A DNA stretch of 64,000 bases, from assembly GCF_000380565.1 (NCBI RefSeq), contig NZ_AQYJ01000028.1, positions 585,464-649,463 on the forward strand, in the 5' to 3' direction. The position numbers and the translations under genes are program-made. The notes beneath the pieces were generated by a model that did not search any database, was not told where the DNA came from, and was given only the letters and a program-made list of their open reading frames with translations. This document shows, one piece after another, positions 38,755-48,671 of this stretch. The stretch is from Microbulbifer variabilis ATCC 700307. GTDB taxonomy: Bacteria > Pseudomonadota > Gammaproteobacteria > Pseudomonadales > Cellvibrionaceae. How positions within the stretch are numbered: position 1 is the first letter of the stretch; each line of letters starts with the position of its first letter.

Positions 38755-39516
38755 TCAGGTTTTAATCCGGTAGCCGGTGCGGAAAATCCACCAGATAGTT
38801 GTCAGGCAAAGGAGAAGAAAAAGAAGGATCATTCCCACGCTGAGGCCCAGGTTTACATCGGCAACCCCATAAAACGCCCAGCGGAAACTGCTGATCAGGT
38901 AGACCACCGGGTTAAACAGGGTAATTTTCTGCCAGATTTCCGGCAGCATACTAATGGAGTAAAAAGCTCCACCCAGAAAAGTCAGGGGGGTAATAATCAT
39001 TAGCGGAATAATTTGCAGTTTCTGGAAATCATCCGCCCAGATACCGATGATAAAACCAAACAGGCTGAAAGTGACCGCAGTCAGCACCAGGAATACGATC
39101 ATCCAGAAGGGGTGGACAATTTCGTAGTCCACAAAAAAGCGTGCAGTGAGCAGGATCAAGAGCCCGAGAATAATTGATTTGGATGCTGCAGCTCCCACAT
39201 AGCCGGCTACAACCTCGAAAGCCGATACTGGTGCGGATAGCACTTCGTAAATGGTGCCTGAGAACTTCGGAAAGAAAATACCAAAAGAGGCATTGGAAAT
39301 ACTCTCGCTTAACAGTGCCAGCATAATCAGGCCAGGGATAATAAAGGCTCCATAGCTAACACCGTCAATGTCCCCCATACGCGAGCCGATGGCCGCGCCA
39401 AACACAATAAAATAGAGGGAGGTGGAGAGTACCGGCGAGGCGATACTCTGCATCAGAGTACGCCATGTGCGCGCCATTTCAAACTTGTAAATCGCCGCGA
39501 TTCCGTACCAGTTCAT
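38755..39516 (-). CDS. ABC-2 type transporter permease
   Basis: A 253-residue ABC-2 membrane subunit with about six hydrophobic spans, for example [51 protein letters not shown] and [17 protein letters not shown]. The conserved ABC-2 region [20 protein letters not shown] and [20 protein letters not shown] is present. It resembles the YadH/DrrB-type exporters. The gene overlaps the ATPase gene by 4 bp, so the two form one exporter. Substrate unknown. Confidence 0.9.
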   Translation of the reverse strand: MNWYGIAAIYKFEMARTWRTLMQSIASPVLSTSLYFIVFGAAIGSRMGDIDGVSYGAFIIPGLIMLALLSESISNASFGIFFPKFSGTIYEVLSAPVSAFEVVAGYVGAAASKSIILGLLILLTARFFVDYEIVHPFWMIVFLVLTAVTFSLFGFIIGIWADDFQKLQIIPLMIITPLTFLGGAFYSISMLPEIWQKITLFNPVVYLISSFRWAFYGVADVNLGLSVGMILLFLLLCLTTIWWIFRTGYRIKT

Positions 39517-40478
39517 TCCTGGGTCTCCTTGCTTAGCTGTTCCTCTCGTTCCCTGCGCGCACCGTGCACCAGGTTGACAAAGATTTCCTCCAGGGAACTC
39601 TCTCTGGTATGTAGATCGCGAAAATCGATACTGGCTGCATTGAGGCGGCGCAAAAACTCCGCAATGCCAGTGTCTTCGCTTTTGACATCGAAACGGTATA
39701 CCAGTTGGCTGCCATCTCCGCTTAGGCTTAGAGGCAAGTCGGCAAGGGCATCGGGAATTCTCTGTAATGGCTCGGGCAGGTTGAGGCTGAGTTCCTTCTC
39801 ACCCATTTTCTGCATCAGGGTTTTTTTCTCCTCCACTAATACCAGTTCACCATGATTGATGACGCCGACGCGATCGGCCATCTCCTCGGCCTCCTCGATA
39901 TAGTGTGTAGTCAGGATAATGGTGACGCCTGAATCCTTTAGTCCGCGTACCATCTCCCACATATCCTGGCGCAACTCTACGTCTACACCTGCGGTGGGTT
40001 CATCCAGGAATAAGACATTCGGCGCATGGGAAAGCGCTTTAGCAATCATCAGGCGGCGCTTCATGCCACCAGACAGGGTAATAATTTTATTGTCCTTTTT
40101 TTCCCATAAAGACAATTGCCGCAGAATCTTTTCCAGATAGGCGGGATTCGGGGATTTTCCGAACAGGCCACGACTGAATTTCACAGCAGCCCATACGGTT
40201 TCAAAGGCATCGGTGGAAATTTCCTGCGGCACCAAACCGATCTCATTGCGGGCCTTGCGGTAGTCTGACTGAATGTCAAACCCGTTGACGCGAATACTGC
40301 CTTGACTGGCGTTGACGATGCCACACACAATGCTGATCAGGGTGGTTTTGCCAGCTCCATTGGGGCCAAGCAAGGCAAAGATTTCCCCACGCTGAATTTC
40401 CAGGTCGACATTATTTAGGGCGGTAAATCCTCCAGCATAGGTTTTGCCGAGGCCCTGGATCGAAATAATAGGTTTCAC
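39513..40478 (-). CDS. ABC-2 type transporter ATP-binding protein
   Basis: A 321-residue ABC ATPase resembling YadG. Walker A is [13 protein letters not shown], the signature is [16 protein letters not shown], Walker B is [13 protein letters not shown], and the H-loop is [19 protein letters not shown]-terminal extension of about 90 residues follows the nucleotide-binding domain, as in DrrA-type proteins. It energises the permease encoded immediately downstream. YadGH-like exporters are widespread and mostly uncharacterised. Confidence 0.93.
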   Translation of the reverse strand: MKPIISIQGLGKTYAGGFTALNNVDLEIQRGEIFALLGPNGAGKTTLISIVCGIVNASQGSIRVNGFDIQSDYRKARNEIGLVPQEISTDAFETVWAAVKFSRGLFGKSPNPAYLEKILRQLSLWEKKDNKIITLSGGMKRRLMIAKALSHAPNVLFLDEPTAGVDVELRQDMWEMVRGLKDSGVTIILTTHYIEEAEEMADRVGVINHGELVLVEEKKTLMQKMGEKELSLNLPEPLQRIPDALADLPLSLSGDGSQLVYRFDVKSEDTGIAEFLRRLNAASIDFRDLHTRESSLEEIFVNLVHGARREREEQLSKETQE

Positions 40479-40541
40479 TTTCTCTCCTTGCCAAAGTTAC
40501 GGTTACTTCTTTGGCGTTGCGTTGTCGGGCGGGTCTACATC

Positions 40542-41765
40542 CTACCGCAATTTAATTTCAGTGGATGTTTTTGTTTTAAGCCAGTGGGTTATCAGGGCTA
40601 TAACTGCCAGTAACAATAGCCCTAGAGCCACTGTAGAGAAGGCACTTGCAAGACCAAAGTGATTAACCCATGGCTGACTGAGAAAAGGAGATAAAAATTG
40701 CCCAATAAATACACTGGCGGTCAGCGCTCCCGAAATGCGCCCGCGCATATTTTCTGTAGCTGACTCCAACCCTGTAGAAAAAATATGTGGTATGAGTGTT
40801 CCCATACCACTACCGTAGATTGCCATGGCGATAATGATTCCAGAGAAAGATTCTGCTATGGAAATCAACCCCATGCCGGTGGCCATAACGGTAAAACTGA
40901 AGGCGAAAATTCCAAATTTGCCAAAAATTTTGTGTGCACGTGGGAACAGAGTCAGCGAAGCGAGAGCGCCCATTAGATTACCCGCAGCAATGGCTACTCC
41001 GGCTTGACTGGGAGAGCTGGCACCGATCTCTTGCAGCAGGAAAGGCAGCTGTGTTGGGATCAGGAAAAAAGCCAGGCTGTTCAGCATGGCAGCACCGAGC
41101 AAGGCGGAGAATCCCAGCCAGTAGATTTTTTTTTCTGCAATGCTTTTTGATTTTTTGAGTGTATAGCTGCGTTTGGGTTCAGGAAGGTAGATCAGCACCG
41201 CGGGAATCAACAGCAGCGCAACCCCGTAAATGGCAAAAGGGCCACGCCAATGCAGATCTGCGAGTAATCCCCCGGCCAGTAGACAGACAACTCCCCCGAG
41301 GCTGATAAAAGCGCCTTGCTGCCCCATGTAAACCTGCCTCTCTCTGGGGGTGAAATAATCTCCTACCAAGGCAGTGACAGAGGTCATTGTGCCGGCTACG
41401 GCCACCCCCAGAAGAATGCGGCTGGCGAGAATTCCTTCCAGACTGTTTTGCAATAAAGCGGAAGTCCCGGCAAAGCCATACAGACCTACCGCCAATAGCA
41501 GTAGTCTGCGCCTTCCGTAGCGGTCTGAGATAATCCCGGCCAGAGGTGCAAATATGGCGATCATCAGGGCGGGCAAACTCAAAACCAGCCGGCTCAGCAG
41601 CGCACTATCTGGGTGTTGGGAAAAATAGTTTTCCAGGGCCGGCAGGGATGGCGCCACAGTAGCGCCGGACATAATTGTGAGTGCTGCGAGGCACAATAAC
41701 GTCAGCCGCTGGGGTGTGGGAACCGTAAAATTACCAGGTACTGCACTCGCAGCAACAGTTTTCAT
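40542..41765 (-). CDS. MFS transporter, probable drug/small-molecule exporter
   Basis: A 407-residue 12-span major facilitator. The DHA1 motif A loop is GIISDRYGRRRLLLL, and motif C-like RILLGVAVAGTMTSVTALVG follows. The start overlaps the stop of the small upstream ORF (41762-41950) by 4 bp, so the two are translationally coupled. Their shared promoter region carries a SoxR box, and soxR is divergent. SoxR-controlled exporters in non-enteric bacteria often export redox-active compounds; that role is inferred here. Confidence 0.88.
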   Translation of the reverse strand: MKTVAASAVPGNFTVPTPQRLTLLCLAALTIMSGATVAPSLPALENYFSQHPDSALLSRLVLSLPALMIAIFAPLAGIISDRYGRRRLLLLAVGLYGFAGTSALLQNSLEGILASRILLGVAVAGTMTSVTALVGDYFTPRERQVYMGQQGAFISLGGVVCLLAGGLLADLHWRGPFAIYGVALLLIPAVLIYLPEPKRSYTLKKSKSIAEKKIYWLGFSALLGAAMLNSLAFFLIPTQLPFLLQEIGASSPSQAGVAIAAGNLMGALASLTLFPRAHKIFGKFGIFAFSFTVMATGMGLISIAESFSGIIIAMAIYGSGMGTLIPHIFSTGLESATENMRGRISGALTASVFIGQFLSPFLSQPWVNHFGLASAFSTVALGLLLLAVIALITHWLKTKTSTEIKLR

Positions 41766-41950
41766 GACTGGCCCCCGACCTTGCAGGCATTCAACCCGAT
41801 CCCGGTATTGGCAGCCGATGGACTTTCTTGCTGCTTGGTTTCTTTGACCAGGCTGATGCTCAGGCTCTGTGCTGCCACCATCAGTTGAAAGAAGCCCGGT
41901 GCTGACTGTGTCTGGAGAGTCGGATTCGGTTGTTTACGATTCCAGTTCAT
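41762..41950 (-). CDS. Small ORF co-transcribed with the SoxR-linked MFS exporter
   Basis: A 62-residue product I do not recognise: MNWNRKQPNPTLQTQSAPGF at the start, NTGIGLNACKVGGQS at the end, no clear signal peptide or membrane span. The ATG has a strong AAGGAAGG about 7 bp upstream, and the stop overlaps the MFS start, so translation is credible. The frame is open further up to 42001, but that would run across the SoxR box, so 41950 is preferred. It could be a coupling or leader ORF, a small regulator, or a peptide substrate of the exporter; none of these is shown by the sequence. Confidence 0.55.
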   Translation of the reverse strand: MNWNRKQPNPTLQTQSAPGFFQLMVAAQSLSISLVKETKQQESPSAANTGIGLNACKVGGQS

Positions 41951-41996
41951 CACTTTCCTTCCTTTACTTGCATTGGATCGCGGCGCAGTGTAAAAC

Positions 41997-42014
41997 CTCA
42001 AGTAATATTGAGGT
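41997..42014. promoter_or_regulatory. SoxR box
   Basis: CCTCAAGTAATATTGAGG is an 18-bp dyad almost identical to the E. coli soxS operator recognised by SoxR (CCTCAAGTTAACTTGAGG). It lies 24 bp upstream of the soxR start and 47 bp upstream of the small-ORF/MFS operon, consistent with redox activation of the exporter operon. Confidence 0.9.
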
Positions 42015-42037
42015 CAATGGTTTTGGGAGGCCTTTAG

Positions 42038-42523
42038 GTGACTAAGGCGAAAAATGACAAAGCTGCTATCCAACCGGGGCAAAGTATCCGGCGTGAGTTG
42101 ACTGTTGGAGAGGTGGCAGAGCGCTGTGATGTAGCGGTAAGCGCTCTGCACTTTTATGAGAGTAAGGGGCTGATTAGCAGTTGGCGCACCAGTGGTAACC
42201 AACGGCGCTACTCCCGCGATGTATTGCGGCGTGTGGCCATTATCAAGGTGGCACAGAGTACCGGTATCCCACTGGCCGAAATCCGTCAGGCGTTGGCAAC
42301 CCTTCCGAATGGACGCACGCCGACAGCTAAAGATTGGGCCAAGCTCTCGGCAGGCTGGCGTGAGGACCTCGACCAGCGTATTCGCCAGCTGACCCAGCTG
42401 CGCGATCGGTTGGAAGGTTGTATAGGCTGTGGGTGCCTTTCTATGGATAACTGCCCGTTACGCAACCCAGGGGACCAGGCGGCAGAGCAGGGTAGAGGTG
42501 CTCTCTATCTGAGTGAAGATTAG
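42038..42523 (+). CDS. soxR: Redox-sensitive transcriptional activator SoxR
   Basis: MerR-family [2Fe-2S] regulator, 161 residues. The winged-helix N-terminus has [20 protein letters not shown] and [20 protein letters not shown]. The long dimerisation helix is followed by the cluster-binding motif [12 protein letters not shown] (Cx2CxCx5C). Start GTG 42038 has GGGAGG about 8 bp upstream. No soxS is nearby; the only divergent target is the small ORF-MFS operon, matching the direct-target SoxR regulons of non-enteric proteobacteria. Confidence 0.95.
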   Translation: MTKAKNDKAAIQPGQSIRRELTVGEVAERCDVAVSALHFYESKGLISSWRTSGNQRRYSRDVLRRVAIIKVAQSTGIPLAEIRQALATLPNGRTPTAKDWAKLSAGWREDLDQRIRQLTQLRDRLEGCIGCGCLSMDNCPLRNPGDQAAEQGRGALYLSED

Positions 42524-42545
42524 AGTTCTGAAATTTAAAAGGCGA

Positions 42546-42578
42546 TTTGTGCCCGGTAGTAAATTTACCGGGCACAAA
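42546..42578. terminator. Bidirectional terminator between soxR and dienelactone hydrolase
   Basis: Perfect 13-bp stem TTTGTGCCCGGTA / TACCGGGCACAAA with a 7-base loop, between convergent genes. Confidence 0.85.
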
Positions 42579-42583
42579 CCTTG

Positions 42584-43309
42584 TCAGTTGAAGATTTTTT
42601 GGTAGAAATCCAGGGCGCCCTGCCAGGAATCCATTGCCGCTTCCTGGTTATACGCGAGTGGTAGGCCGAACTTCTCGCCTCGCTCAGTTGCGGCGGGATT
42701 GGTAAATCCGTGCAGTACACCTGGATAACTCACCAGTGTCAGCTTGGCTCCCGCTTCTTGCATCTCTTCAACAAAAGCACCGACCTGTTGGGGCGGAATC
42801 ATGGCATCGGCACCGCCGGTATAGACCTGTATTTCGGCCTGGATCTTGCCTTTTTTCGCGACAACATCGCTGGTCAGGGCACCGTGAAAGCTGACGGCAC
42901 CACGCAACTCGAGGCCGAGGCGTGCCATAGCTAATACCACGCCGCCACCAAAACAATATCCCTGTGCAGCAATGCGATTGGGATCAACACCGGCGTGTTG
43001 TTGTAATAGCGAAAGTGCTGTACGAAAACGCGCTTCCAGAACCACGGGGCTTTTGAGGGCCTCATCATGGAATTTCTGCGCCTCGGCAGGGTCATCGGTT
43101 TGTTTGCCGGTACCGAACATGTCCACTGCAAAAGCGTAGTATCCAAGTTCGGCCAGCCGGTCTGCCTGTTCCCTCACAAAGGCATTATGTCCCCACCACT
43201 CATGTACCAGAATGACTCCGGGGCGCTTTTCGTTAATACCGCTGTCCCACGCGAGGTAACCGGTAAAGGAATCACCATTTACCGTATAATCTATGACTTC
43301 ATTTTCCAT
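42584..43309 (-). CDS. Dienelactone hydrolase family protein
   Basis: A 241-residue alpha/beta hydrolase. Family motifs: GVILVHEWWGHNAFVREQAD, the nucleophile elbow AAQGYCFGGGVVL (Cys nucleophile, GxCxGG), the acid in YTGGADAMIPPQQ, and the His in YPGVLHGFTNP. The start MENEVIDYTV at 43309 is chosen because family members begin here; the open frame extends to 43411 without homology. Dienelactone hydrolases act in aromatic degradation, but most genomic copies with this sequence have unknown substrates. Confidence 0.88.
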   Translation of the reverse strand: MENEVIDYTVNGDSFTGYLAWDSGINEKRPGVILVHEWWGHNAFVREQADRLAELGYYAFAVDMFGTGKQTDDPAEAQKFHDEALKSPVVLEARFRTALSLLQQHAGVDPNRIAAQGYCFGGGVVLAMARLGLELRGAVSFHGALTSDVVAKKGKIQAEIQVYTGGADAMIPPQQVGAFVEEMQEAGAKLTLVSYPGVLHGFTNPAATERGEKFGLPLAYNQEAAMDSWQGALDFYQKIFN

Positions 43310-43539
43310 AATCTCAGGGCCTGAATTGTGAGAAAATTGTAAGCTTACTTGATAAAAATGTCTGAATCTCAAAGTTTCTATGGGAGATAATTGATTAAAT
43401 AATTTTGCCAATCAACGCCTTCAATTTAGTAATGTTGACTTCAAGATTATTAAAATATACTGAAAAACCCATATCCTCGGTATCATAGTTTTTCTCTACA
43501 GATGAGGATTGAATGTTATTTTATTGCAAAAATTGTTGA

Positions 43540-43737
43540 GTGGTACCAGGATAAAAAGGATCTGCAAGAAGGTAAATTGCATATTCCAGCACCCAGAGTA
43601 GCCGCACTTTTTAGGCCAAGTGGTTGATTCACTGGCACAAAATCAATCAGACATACACAAGTGTAGAGCTGATAGAGGCCAAAATTATCTACTTGGCGTC
43701 CAATTGCACAGTCCTATCGTTTGTTGAACTTAAACAT
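43540..43737 (-). pseudogene. Decayed VOC/glyoxalase-like gene remnant
   Basis: Read on the minus strand from ATG 43737, the frame gives MFKFNKR, a stop, then DCAIGRQVDNFGLYQ and VCLIDFVPVNQPLGL. This aligns with the intact gene at 45254-45661 (MFKIDHI ... NEDLGLYQ and NCLIDLVPVDHSIGL). Relative to the intact copy there is an in-frame stop, an in-frame deletion of about 20 codons, and a frameshift further on, after which NMQFTF matches NMHHFC. The rest of the non-coding stretch 43310-44004 is AT-rich with nothing else recognised. Confidence 0.8.
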
Positions 43738-44004
43738 TATATTTAGTTACGTCATCTGCAAAGCAATAAAATCATTTCATTTAATACTGAATTTGGATGC
43801 TATTCTTAAATAGTGAGTTCAGAGACGGGCTTCTAGCAGAAATTAAGCAAGAAAAATTGCTAGAAGCGCTAACTAAATTATATAAGGTTGTCAATGGCGA
43901 TATATAATGAAAGCATTTTTTGATATGCATAGTTTTGGTCGGCCAAAATTTTTTAAATAACCCTGCACTAAATTAGTGGGGTTAAAGGCAAAAATAGAAG
44001 AGTT

Positions 44005-44628
44005 CTATAAATTGGTGAGCCCGGATTGTCCAGTTAGGAGCTGTGTATACAAGAGATAGAGCGCACAAAGGATCAGAAGTCCCCCCATAATACCGTTAAA
44101 TACTTTTACCCGGTGTTCGGTGCCTAGTAGTAATCGAGCTCTATCTCCTGCCAGAGCCCAGATTGCCAAAGATGTATAGCATACGAGGAAGTAGATTAGT
44201 ACAAAGGTCATTAAACTGGAGTGGCTTTCTGCACTCGAGAATAGTGCAACTCCAGATATGCAGGCTACCCACGCTTTAGGGTTAAGCCATTGCAACAAAA
44301 ATCCTTCATGGAATCTCGGTTTAGTCTGCTCTGCAATATCAATAGTTGCATCAGAAGCCGTTGCTATCTTATAACCGATATATATCACATAAGCCGAACC
44401 CAGTATGGCCAGATATCGTAAAAACTGGGGATAAACAGCCAGTAATTGATAAAAACCGAAGCCAATGGCTGCCAATAAGAGGGTAAATCCTATTGTTGCT
44501 CCTGAAACAAATGGCATTGTCCGGCCAAAACCATAATTGACGCCGGAAGAAATAATTACCATGTTGACTGGCCCCGGCGTGATCGACATGGCCAGAGAAA
44601 ATCCGAACATAGCTAAAAGTAAAGACAT
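44005..44628 (-). CDS. LysE/RhtB-family amino-acid exporter
   Basis: A 207-residue membrane protein with about six spans. The family signature is at the N-terminus: FGFSLAMSITPGPVNMVIIS (SxTPGP), followed by GFGRTMPFVSGATIGFTLLL and WLNPKAWVACISGVALFS. Start 44628 is chosen for the family N-terminus and an AGGGA about 7 bp upstream; the open frame extends to 44715. LysE/RhtB exporters remove excess amino acids such as lysine, threonine or homoserine; which one cannot be told. It lies between the VOC gene and its decayed copy. Confidence 0.88.
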   Translation of the reverse strand: MSLLLAMFGFSLAMSITPGPVNMVIISSGVNYGFGRTMPFVSGATIGFTLLLAAIGFGFYQLLAVYPQFLRYLAILGSAYVIYIGYKIATASDATIDIAEQTKPRFHEGFLLQWLNPKAWVACISGVALFSSAESHSSLMTFVLIYFLVCYTSLAIWALAGDRARLLLGTEHRVKVFNGIMGGLLILCALYLLYTQLLTGQSGLTNL

Positions 44629-45157
44629 ATAGCTTCCCTGTTGATAATTATTGATATCCGTCAGTAAAAGCCTTTTTGGGGCTGCATGCAAGTTGATTGA
44701 AAACAGCTTTTTCATAAATGGTCAAAGTGAGTTAAATCATTTTTTTCTATAGGAAAGAATTCCATATTGAAATGATGGGCTTTAATTTGGCCTTTCGGGA
44801 TGCGTAATAAAGATATAATCCTCTAATCGTCCCAAGTATATTAAGCCATAGATGTGAACACTCTTATTAATGCTCAGGGCGCCATCAATTATTGAATAGG
44901 AGGCTCAATATTTCCATTCGCCAGCGTGCACTATTGTATGTGGTCTTTGTGTGATAATCATATTTTGTGTTGCGATACTAACTCAGGATTTTGGTATATC
45001 AATAGCTGGCTAGAATAATTGCCGCTCCCTAAATGACTTTTTTTCAAAAAAATGTAGTTATACTGCTTTTAATGAGCTTGATAGGTGGTTTGTGATTAAA
45101 ATGTCGGGATACTCCAGGGGCTTTTCTTTAATGCTGCTATTCCATCCGTGAAAGCTG

Positions 45158-45189
45158 CTAAAAAATCTTCATTGGCTGAGTAATCAGCC
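45158..45189 (-). terminator. Intrinsic terminator after the VOC gene
   Basis: On the minus strand GGCTGA-TTAC-TCAGCC, then AATGAAGATTTTTTAGC. It lies in the 625-bp AT-rich gap 44629-45253, in which no gene is evident. Confidence 0.65.
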
Positions 45190-45253
45190 ATCTCAGGTTT
45201 TTTACATTTCTGTTCTTCGGGACTGGAAAATTATCAAGCTGTTTCGGGGTTCC

Positions 45254-45661
45254 CTAAGTGGTTGGCGGGCCCTTAAGCTCTATAACATTGTGCTCGGGAT
45301 CTGAAATATAGATTGATGGCCCCATGCCTTCGGCTCCGTAGCGCTGCTCTACTGGGGAGGCTTCGACATTATTTTCACTCATGTATTTGTGAATTTCCCT
45401 TGGGTTAAAAGGATCAACACGCAAGCAGAAGTGATGCATATTACGTCCCTCTTTTCCTGGGGCTGAGCCTCCCGCTAAACCAATGGAGTGGTCTACCGGA
45501 ACCAGGTCAATCAGGCAGTTGCCGGCTCGCATCTGGTAAAGCCCGAGGTCTTCATTTTCCCGCTCCATCTTGCAGCCGAGGATTCCTTCATAAAAATCGC
45601 GCATAGCGCTTAGTGATTTTACGCGTAAAACCACGTGATCAATATGGTCGATTTTGAACAT
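45254..45661 (-). CDS. VOC (glyoxalase/bleomycin-resistance) family protein
   Basis: A 135-residue vicinal-oxygen-chelate protein: IDHIDHVVLRVKSLSAMRDF, YEGILGCKMERENEDLGLYQ, MHHFCLRVDPFN and GPSIYISDPEHNVIELKGP. The metal ligands expected for the fold (the His in HIDHVVL, the His in MHHFC, the Glu in NVIELKG) are present. It resembles the 'VOC family virulence protein' group, with no proven substrate. A decayed paralogue lies at 43540-43737. Confidence 0.88.
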   Translation of the reverse strand: MFKIDHIDHVVLRVKSLSAMRDFYEGILGCKMERENEDLGLYQMRAGNCLIDLVPVDHSIGLAGGSAPGKEGRNMHHFCLRVDPFNPREIHKYMSENNVEASPVEQRYGAEGMGPSIYISDPEHNVIELKGPPTT

Positions 45662-45902
45662 GGAAACCCCGTGTGCTTGATTGAAAAGCTTCGCTATGAC
45701 GCGCTAGATATATCGGCCTTAATTGTAGAGGGAATAAAGTTGATATTAACTTGAGAGGGCCCTTGCAACGCCATAATAGAGGCCTTTCTGCTCTAAATCG
45801 GCAGGTCAGCCTCTAAAGGAAATAATTTCATCCACAGATAGTTATTGTCTTGGGGATATTGCGGGGATGAATTGGACCCTTCTGTTAATTCAAAAGGACT
45901 TC

Positions 45903-48671
45903 CTAGGCGCCAGCTGCGTAGTTTTCTTTAAGTTCTTTGTGCTTATTTTTGGCAGACTTAACCACTTCGGTCTCCATCGTAGCGGCTACTGCCTGTCCGG
46001 AAACACCACTTTCCCGCGCTGTGCGGATCAGGGCAGATATTTCCGGTTTACAAGAACCGCAGCGGGTTCCACACCCGAGTGCATGACCTAGCGCTTCTAC
46101 GGAGTGGATGCCATTTCCAATTGCTTGCTCGATCTGCGGCCGGGAAATCTGCATACAGGTGCAGACCATACGCACACCGGCTGGGATAGGGTGTAGCAGT
46201 TGAGCTGGAATTTGGGGCATATCGAGTTGCAAATAGCGCTCTAGAGTCCGTCGATCCGGTAGGTTGTGCCAGTCGTTATTAGCAATAATCAGTAGTTGGA
46301 ATTCATCGTTATAGGCCAGCCAGCGCTGACTCTTTAACGTCTCGACCTGTTGCCAGTGAATATCGGGGATATCTTGCAATAGCATTGCACCTAACTTGCG
46401 GCCATCCAGGGGATGGCACAGAGCCAGCTCAAAGCGATAACCACCATCACAAGGCACTCTGTACCAGTGCAGGAGGTTGCTGTCGTTATGTGTTTGTAAC
46501 CACTGCCATAGACTTTTGGCTACTGGATCAGGGCAGATCAGGGTGGCATAACTGTGGCATTCGAGGGGCTGTAGTTGAACTGGTACCTGTTTGAACTCGG
46601 GTTGGCCTGATAGGGGATCTACAACTGCTTCGGTAAGGGCGCTGACTTTGGACTCCTGCGCAAGAGTTTGGCTCCAGTGGATGGGCGCAAATAACTCTCC
46701 ATGTTTTTGTGCGGCATTTAGCGCTGCGCGTCCGCACATTCTGCCCTGCGCACTGCGCAGCTCTACCAGGGCTCCCTCGTCAACACCGTATTCCCTGGCA
46801 TCTCTCGGATTGATCTGAACCTCAGCAATTTCGCTGTGGTCGAGCAGCTTGCGTGAGCGGCCGGTGCGGGTCATGGTATGCCACTGGTCACGTATGCGTC
46901 CGCTATTGAGCCACAATGGGTAGGCCTTATTAATTTGCTGCTGGGGAGAGCGGGGTGTGATAGGAATAAAATTAGCGCGTCCGCTTTCGGTAAAAAATCT
47001 TCCATCTCCAAACAAGCGTGCACTGCCGTTGGGGTTTGCAGTATTGACCGGCCACTGCACCGGTTGTAGCTTGTCGTAGTCACTGCGTTGGATATTCCCA
47101 AAGAGGGAAATATCAAAGGCTCGGCTACCGTTATTTTCAAAGCCGGATAATTGAGCGTGCTCGCGGAAAATATCTGCGGGATGTGAATAGCTGAATTGAT
47201 CCTCGAATCCCAGACGACCTGCCAAGTCACAAATGGCCTGCCAGTCATGCCGAGCCTCTCCGCTTGGTTCCTGGAAGGGCCTTTGCCGGGAGATACGCCG
47301 TTCTGCATTGGTAACCGTGCCATTTTTCTCTCCCCAGCTAGTAGCTGGTAACAGTACATCGGCACACCGTGCGGTATCTGTATCGGCAATACAATCGGAA
47401 ACAACTACCAGCCGACACTTGCGCAGCGCTTCTGCCACTCGGTCTGCCTCTGGCATGCTCACTGCAGGATTGGTGGCCATAATCCAGATGGCCTTAATCT
47501 GCCCACTTTCCACTGCGCGGAACATATCTACTGCTTTTAATCCGGGAGTCAGTGCGACCTGCGGAGCGCACCAGAAACGGCCTACCCGATCAATGGCATC
47601 CATATCGAATTCCATATGGGCAGCGAGCATATTCGCAAGGCCACCCACTTCACGCCCCCCCATGGCATTGGGTTGTCCCGTGATTGAGAAAGGGCCCGTT
47701 CCCGTTTTTCCAATGCGCCCTGTAGCCAGGTGACAATTGATGATAGCGTTGTTTTTATCGCTACCACTGCTGGATTGGTTGATACCCTGGGAATAAAAGC
47801 TGATTGTTTTTTCTGTTTCGGCAAACAGCTGAAAGAATGCCTGTAATTTTTCTGTAGATATTCCACAGGCCAGCGCGGTTTGTTGAAGAGACCAGTGCTG
47901 AGCTGCGACGAGGGTATCCTCAAAGCCCTGAGTGTGTTGCTGAATATATTGATGATCAAGTTGATTGTGCTGTGCGAGGAAATTAAGCAAGCCGTTAAAC
48001 AGGGATGCATCACTGCCTGGAATAATAGCGAGGTGTAGGTCGGCCATTTCACTGGTAGCACTCGCACGAGGGTCTATGACGACCAGTTTTGCACTGCCTG
48101 CCTGCATGCGCTGGAAAAGGATTGGATGGGTCCAGGCGGCATTGGAGCCAATTAATATAATAAGGTCTGCGTGTTCCAGGTCACCGTAGCAGCAAGGTAC
48201 GGCGTCTGCTCCAAATGCACGTTTATACCCGACAACTGCTGAGGACATGCACAGACGTGAATTGGTATCGATATTAGCGCTGCCAATAAATCCCTTCATC
48301 AGTTTATTGGCAACATAGTAATCTTCGGTAAGTAGCTGCCCGGAGAGATAAAAGGCTACGGAGTCTGGACCATATTCACGGATATTTTGCGCAAAGCTAT
48401 CGGCCAGATAGGACATGGCACTATCCCAGTCACACTCCTTTCCGTGCAAGCGAGGACGTAGCAGCCTACCACGTTCACCGAGGGTTTCCCCAAGCGCGGC
48501 GCCTTTGACACAAAGTTTGCCAAAATTAGCGGGATGTTGGGTATCGCCACTGACTTTTATAGCCGTAGTGTCCGCGCGCTCTTCCTTGTCGACCGTTACT
48601 CCACAGCCTACGCCGCAATAGGGGCAGGTAGTGCAGGAGCGGCGCGCGCTCAAAAATTCCGTTACTGCCAT
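45903..48671 (-). CDS. nasA: Assimilatory nitrate reductase, catalytic subunit
   Basis: A 922-residue molybdopterin (MGD) oxidoreductase that reduces nitrate to nitrite in the cytoplasm. The N-terminal [4Fe-4S] motif is TTCPYCGVGCGV. Mo-bis-MGD domains follow with NSRLCMSSAVVGYKRAFGAD, NAMGGREVGGLANML and HTMTRTGRS. The C-terminus carries a BFD-like [2Fe-2S] domain (VCTCMQISRPQI ... CGTRCGSCKPEI), as in Klebsiella NasA. It is last in the operon, and its ATG overlaps the nirD stop (TAATG). Length and motifs are complete. Confidence 0.95.
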   Translation of the reverse strand: MAVTEFLSARRSCTTCPYCGVGCGVTVDKEERADTTAIKVSGDTQHPANFGKLCVKGAALGETLGERGRLLRPRLHGKECDWDSAMSYLADSFAQNIREYGPDSVAFYLSGQLLTEDYYVANKLMKGFIGSANIDTNSRLCMSSAVVGYKRAFGADAVPCCYGDLEHADLIILIGSNAAWTHPILFQRMQAGSAKLVVIDPRASATSEMADLHLAIIPGSDASLFNGLLNFLAQHNQLDHQYIQQHTQGFEDTLVAAQHWSLQQTALACGISTEKLQAFFQLFAETEKTISFYSQGINQSSSGSDKNNAIINCHLATGRIGKTGTGPFSITGQPNAMGGREVGGLANMLAAHMEFDMDAIDRVGRFWCAPQVALTPGLKAVDMFRAVESGQIKAIWIMATNPAVSMPEADRVAEALRKCRLVVVSDCIADTDTARCADVLLPATSWGEKNGTVTNAERRISRQRPFQEPSGEARHDWQAICDLAGRLGFEDQFSYSHPADIFREHAQLSGFENNGSRAFDISLFGNIQRSDYDKLQPVQWPVNTANPNGSARLFGDGRFFTESGRANFIPITPRSPQQQINKAYPLWLNSGRIRDQWHTMTRTGRSRKLLDHSEIAEVQINPRDAREYGVDEGALVELRSAQGRMCGRAALNAAQKHGELFAPIHWSQTLAQESKVSALTEAVVDPLSGQPEFKQVPVQLQPLECHSYATLICPDPVAKSLWQWLQTHNDSNLLHWYRVPCDGGYRFELALCHPLDGRKLGAMLLQDIPDIHWQQVETLKSQRWLAYNDEFQLLIIANNDWHNLPDRRTLERYLQLDMPQIPAQLLHPIPAGVRMVCTCMQISRPQIEQAIGNGIHSVEALGHALGCGTRCGSCKPEISALIRTARESGVSGQAVAATMETEVVKSAKNKHKELKENYAAGA

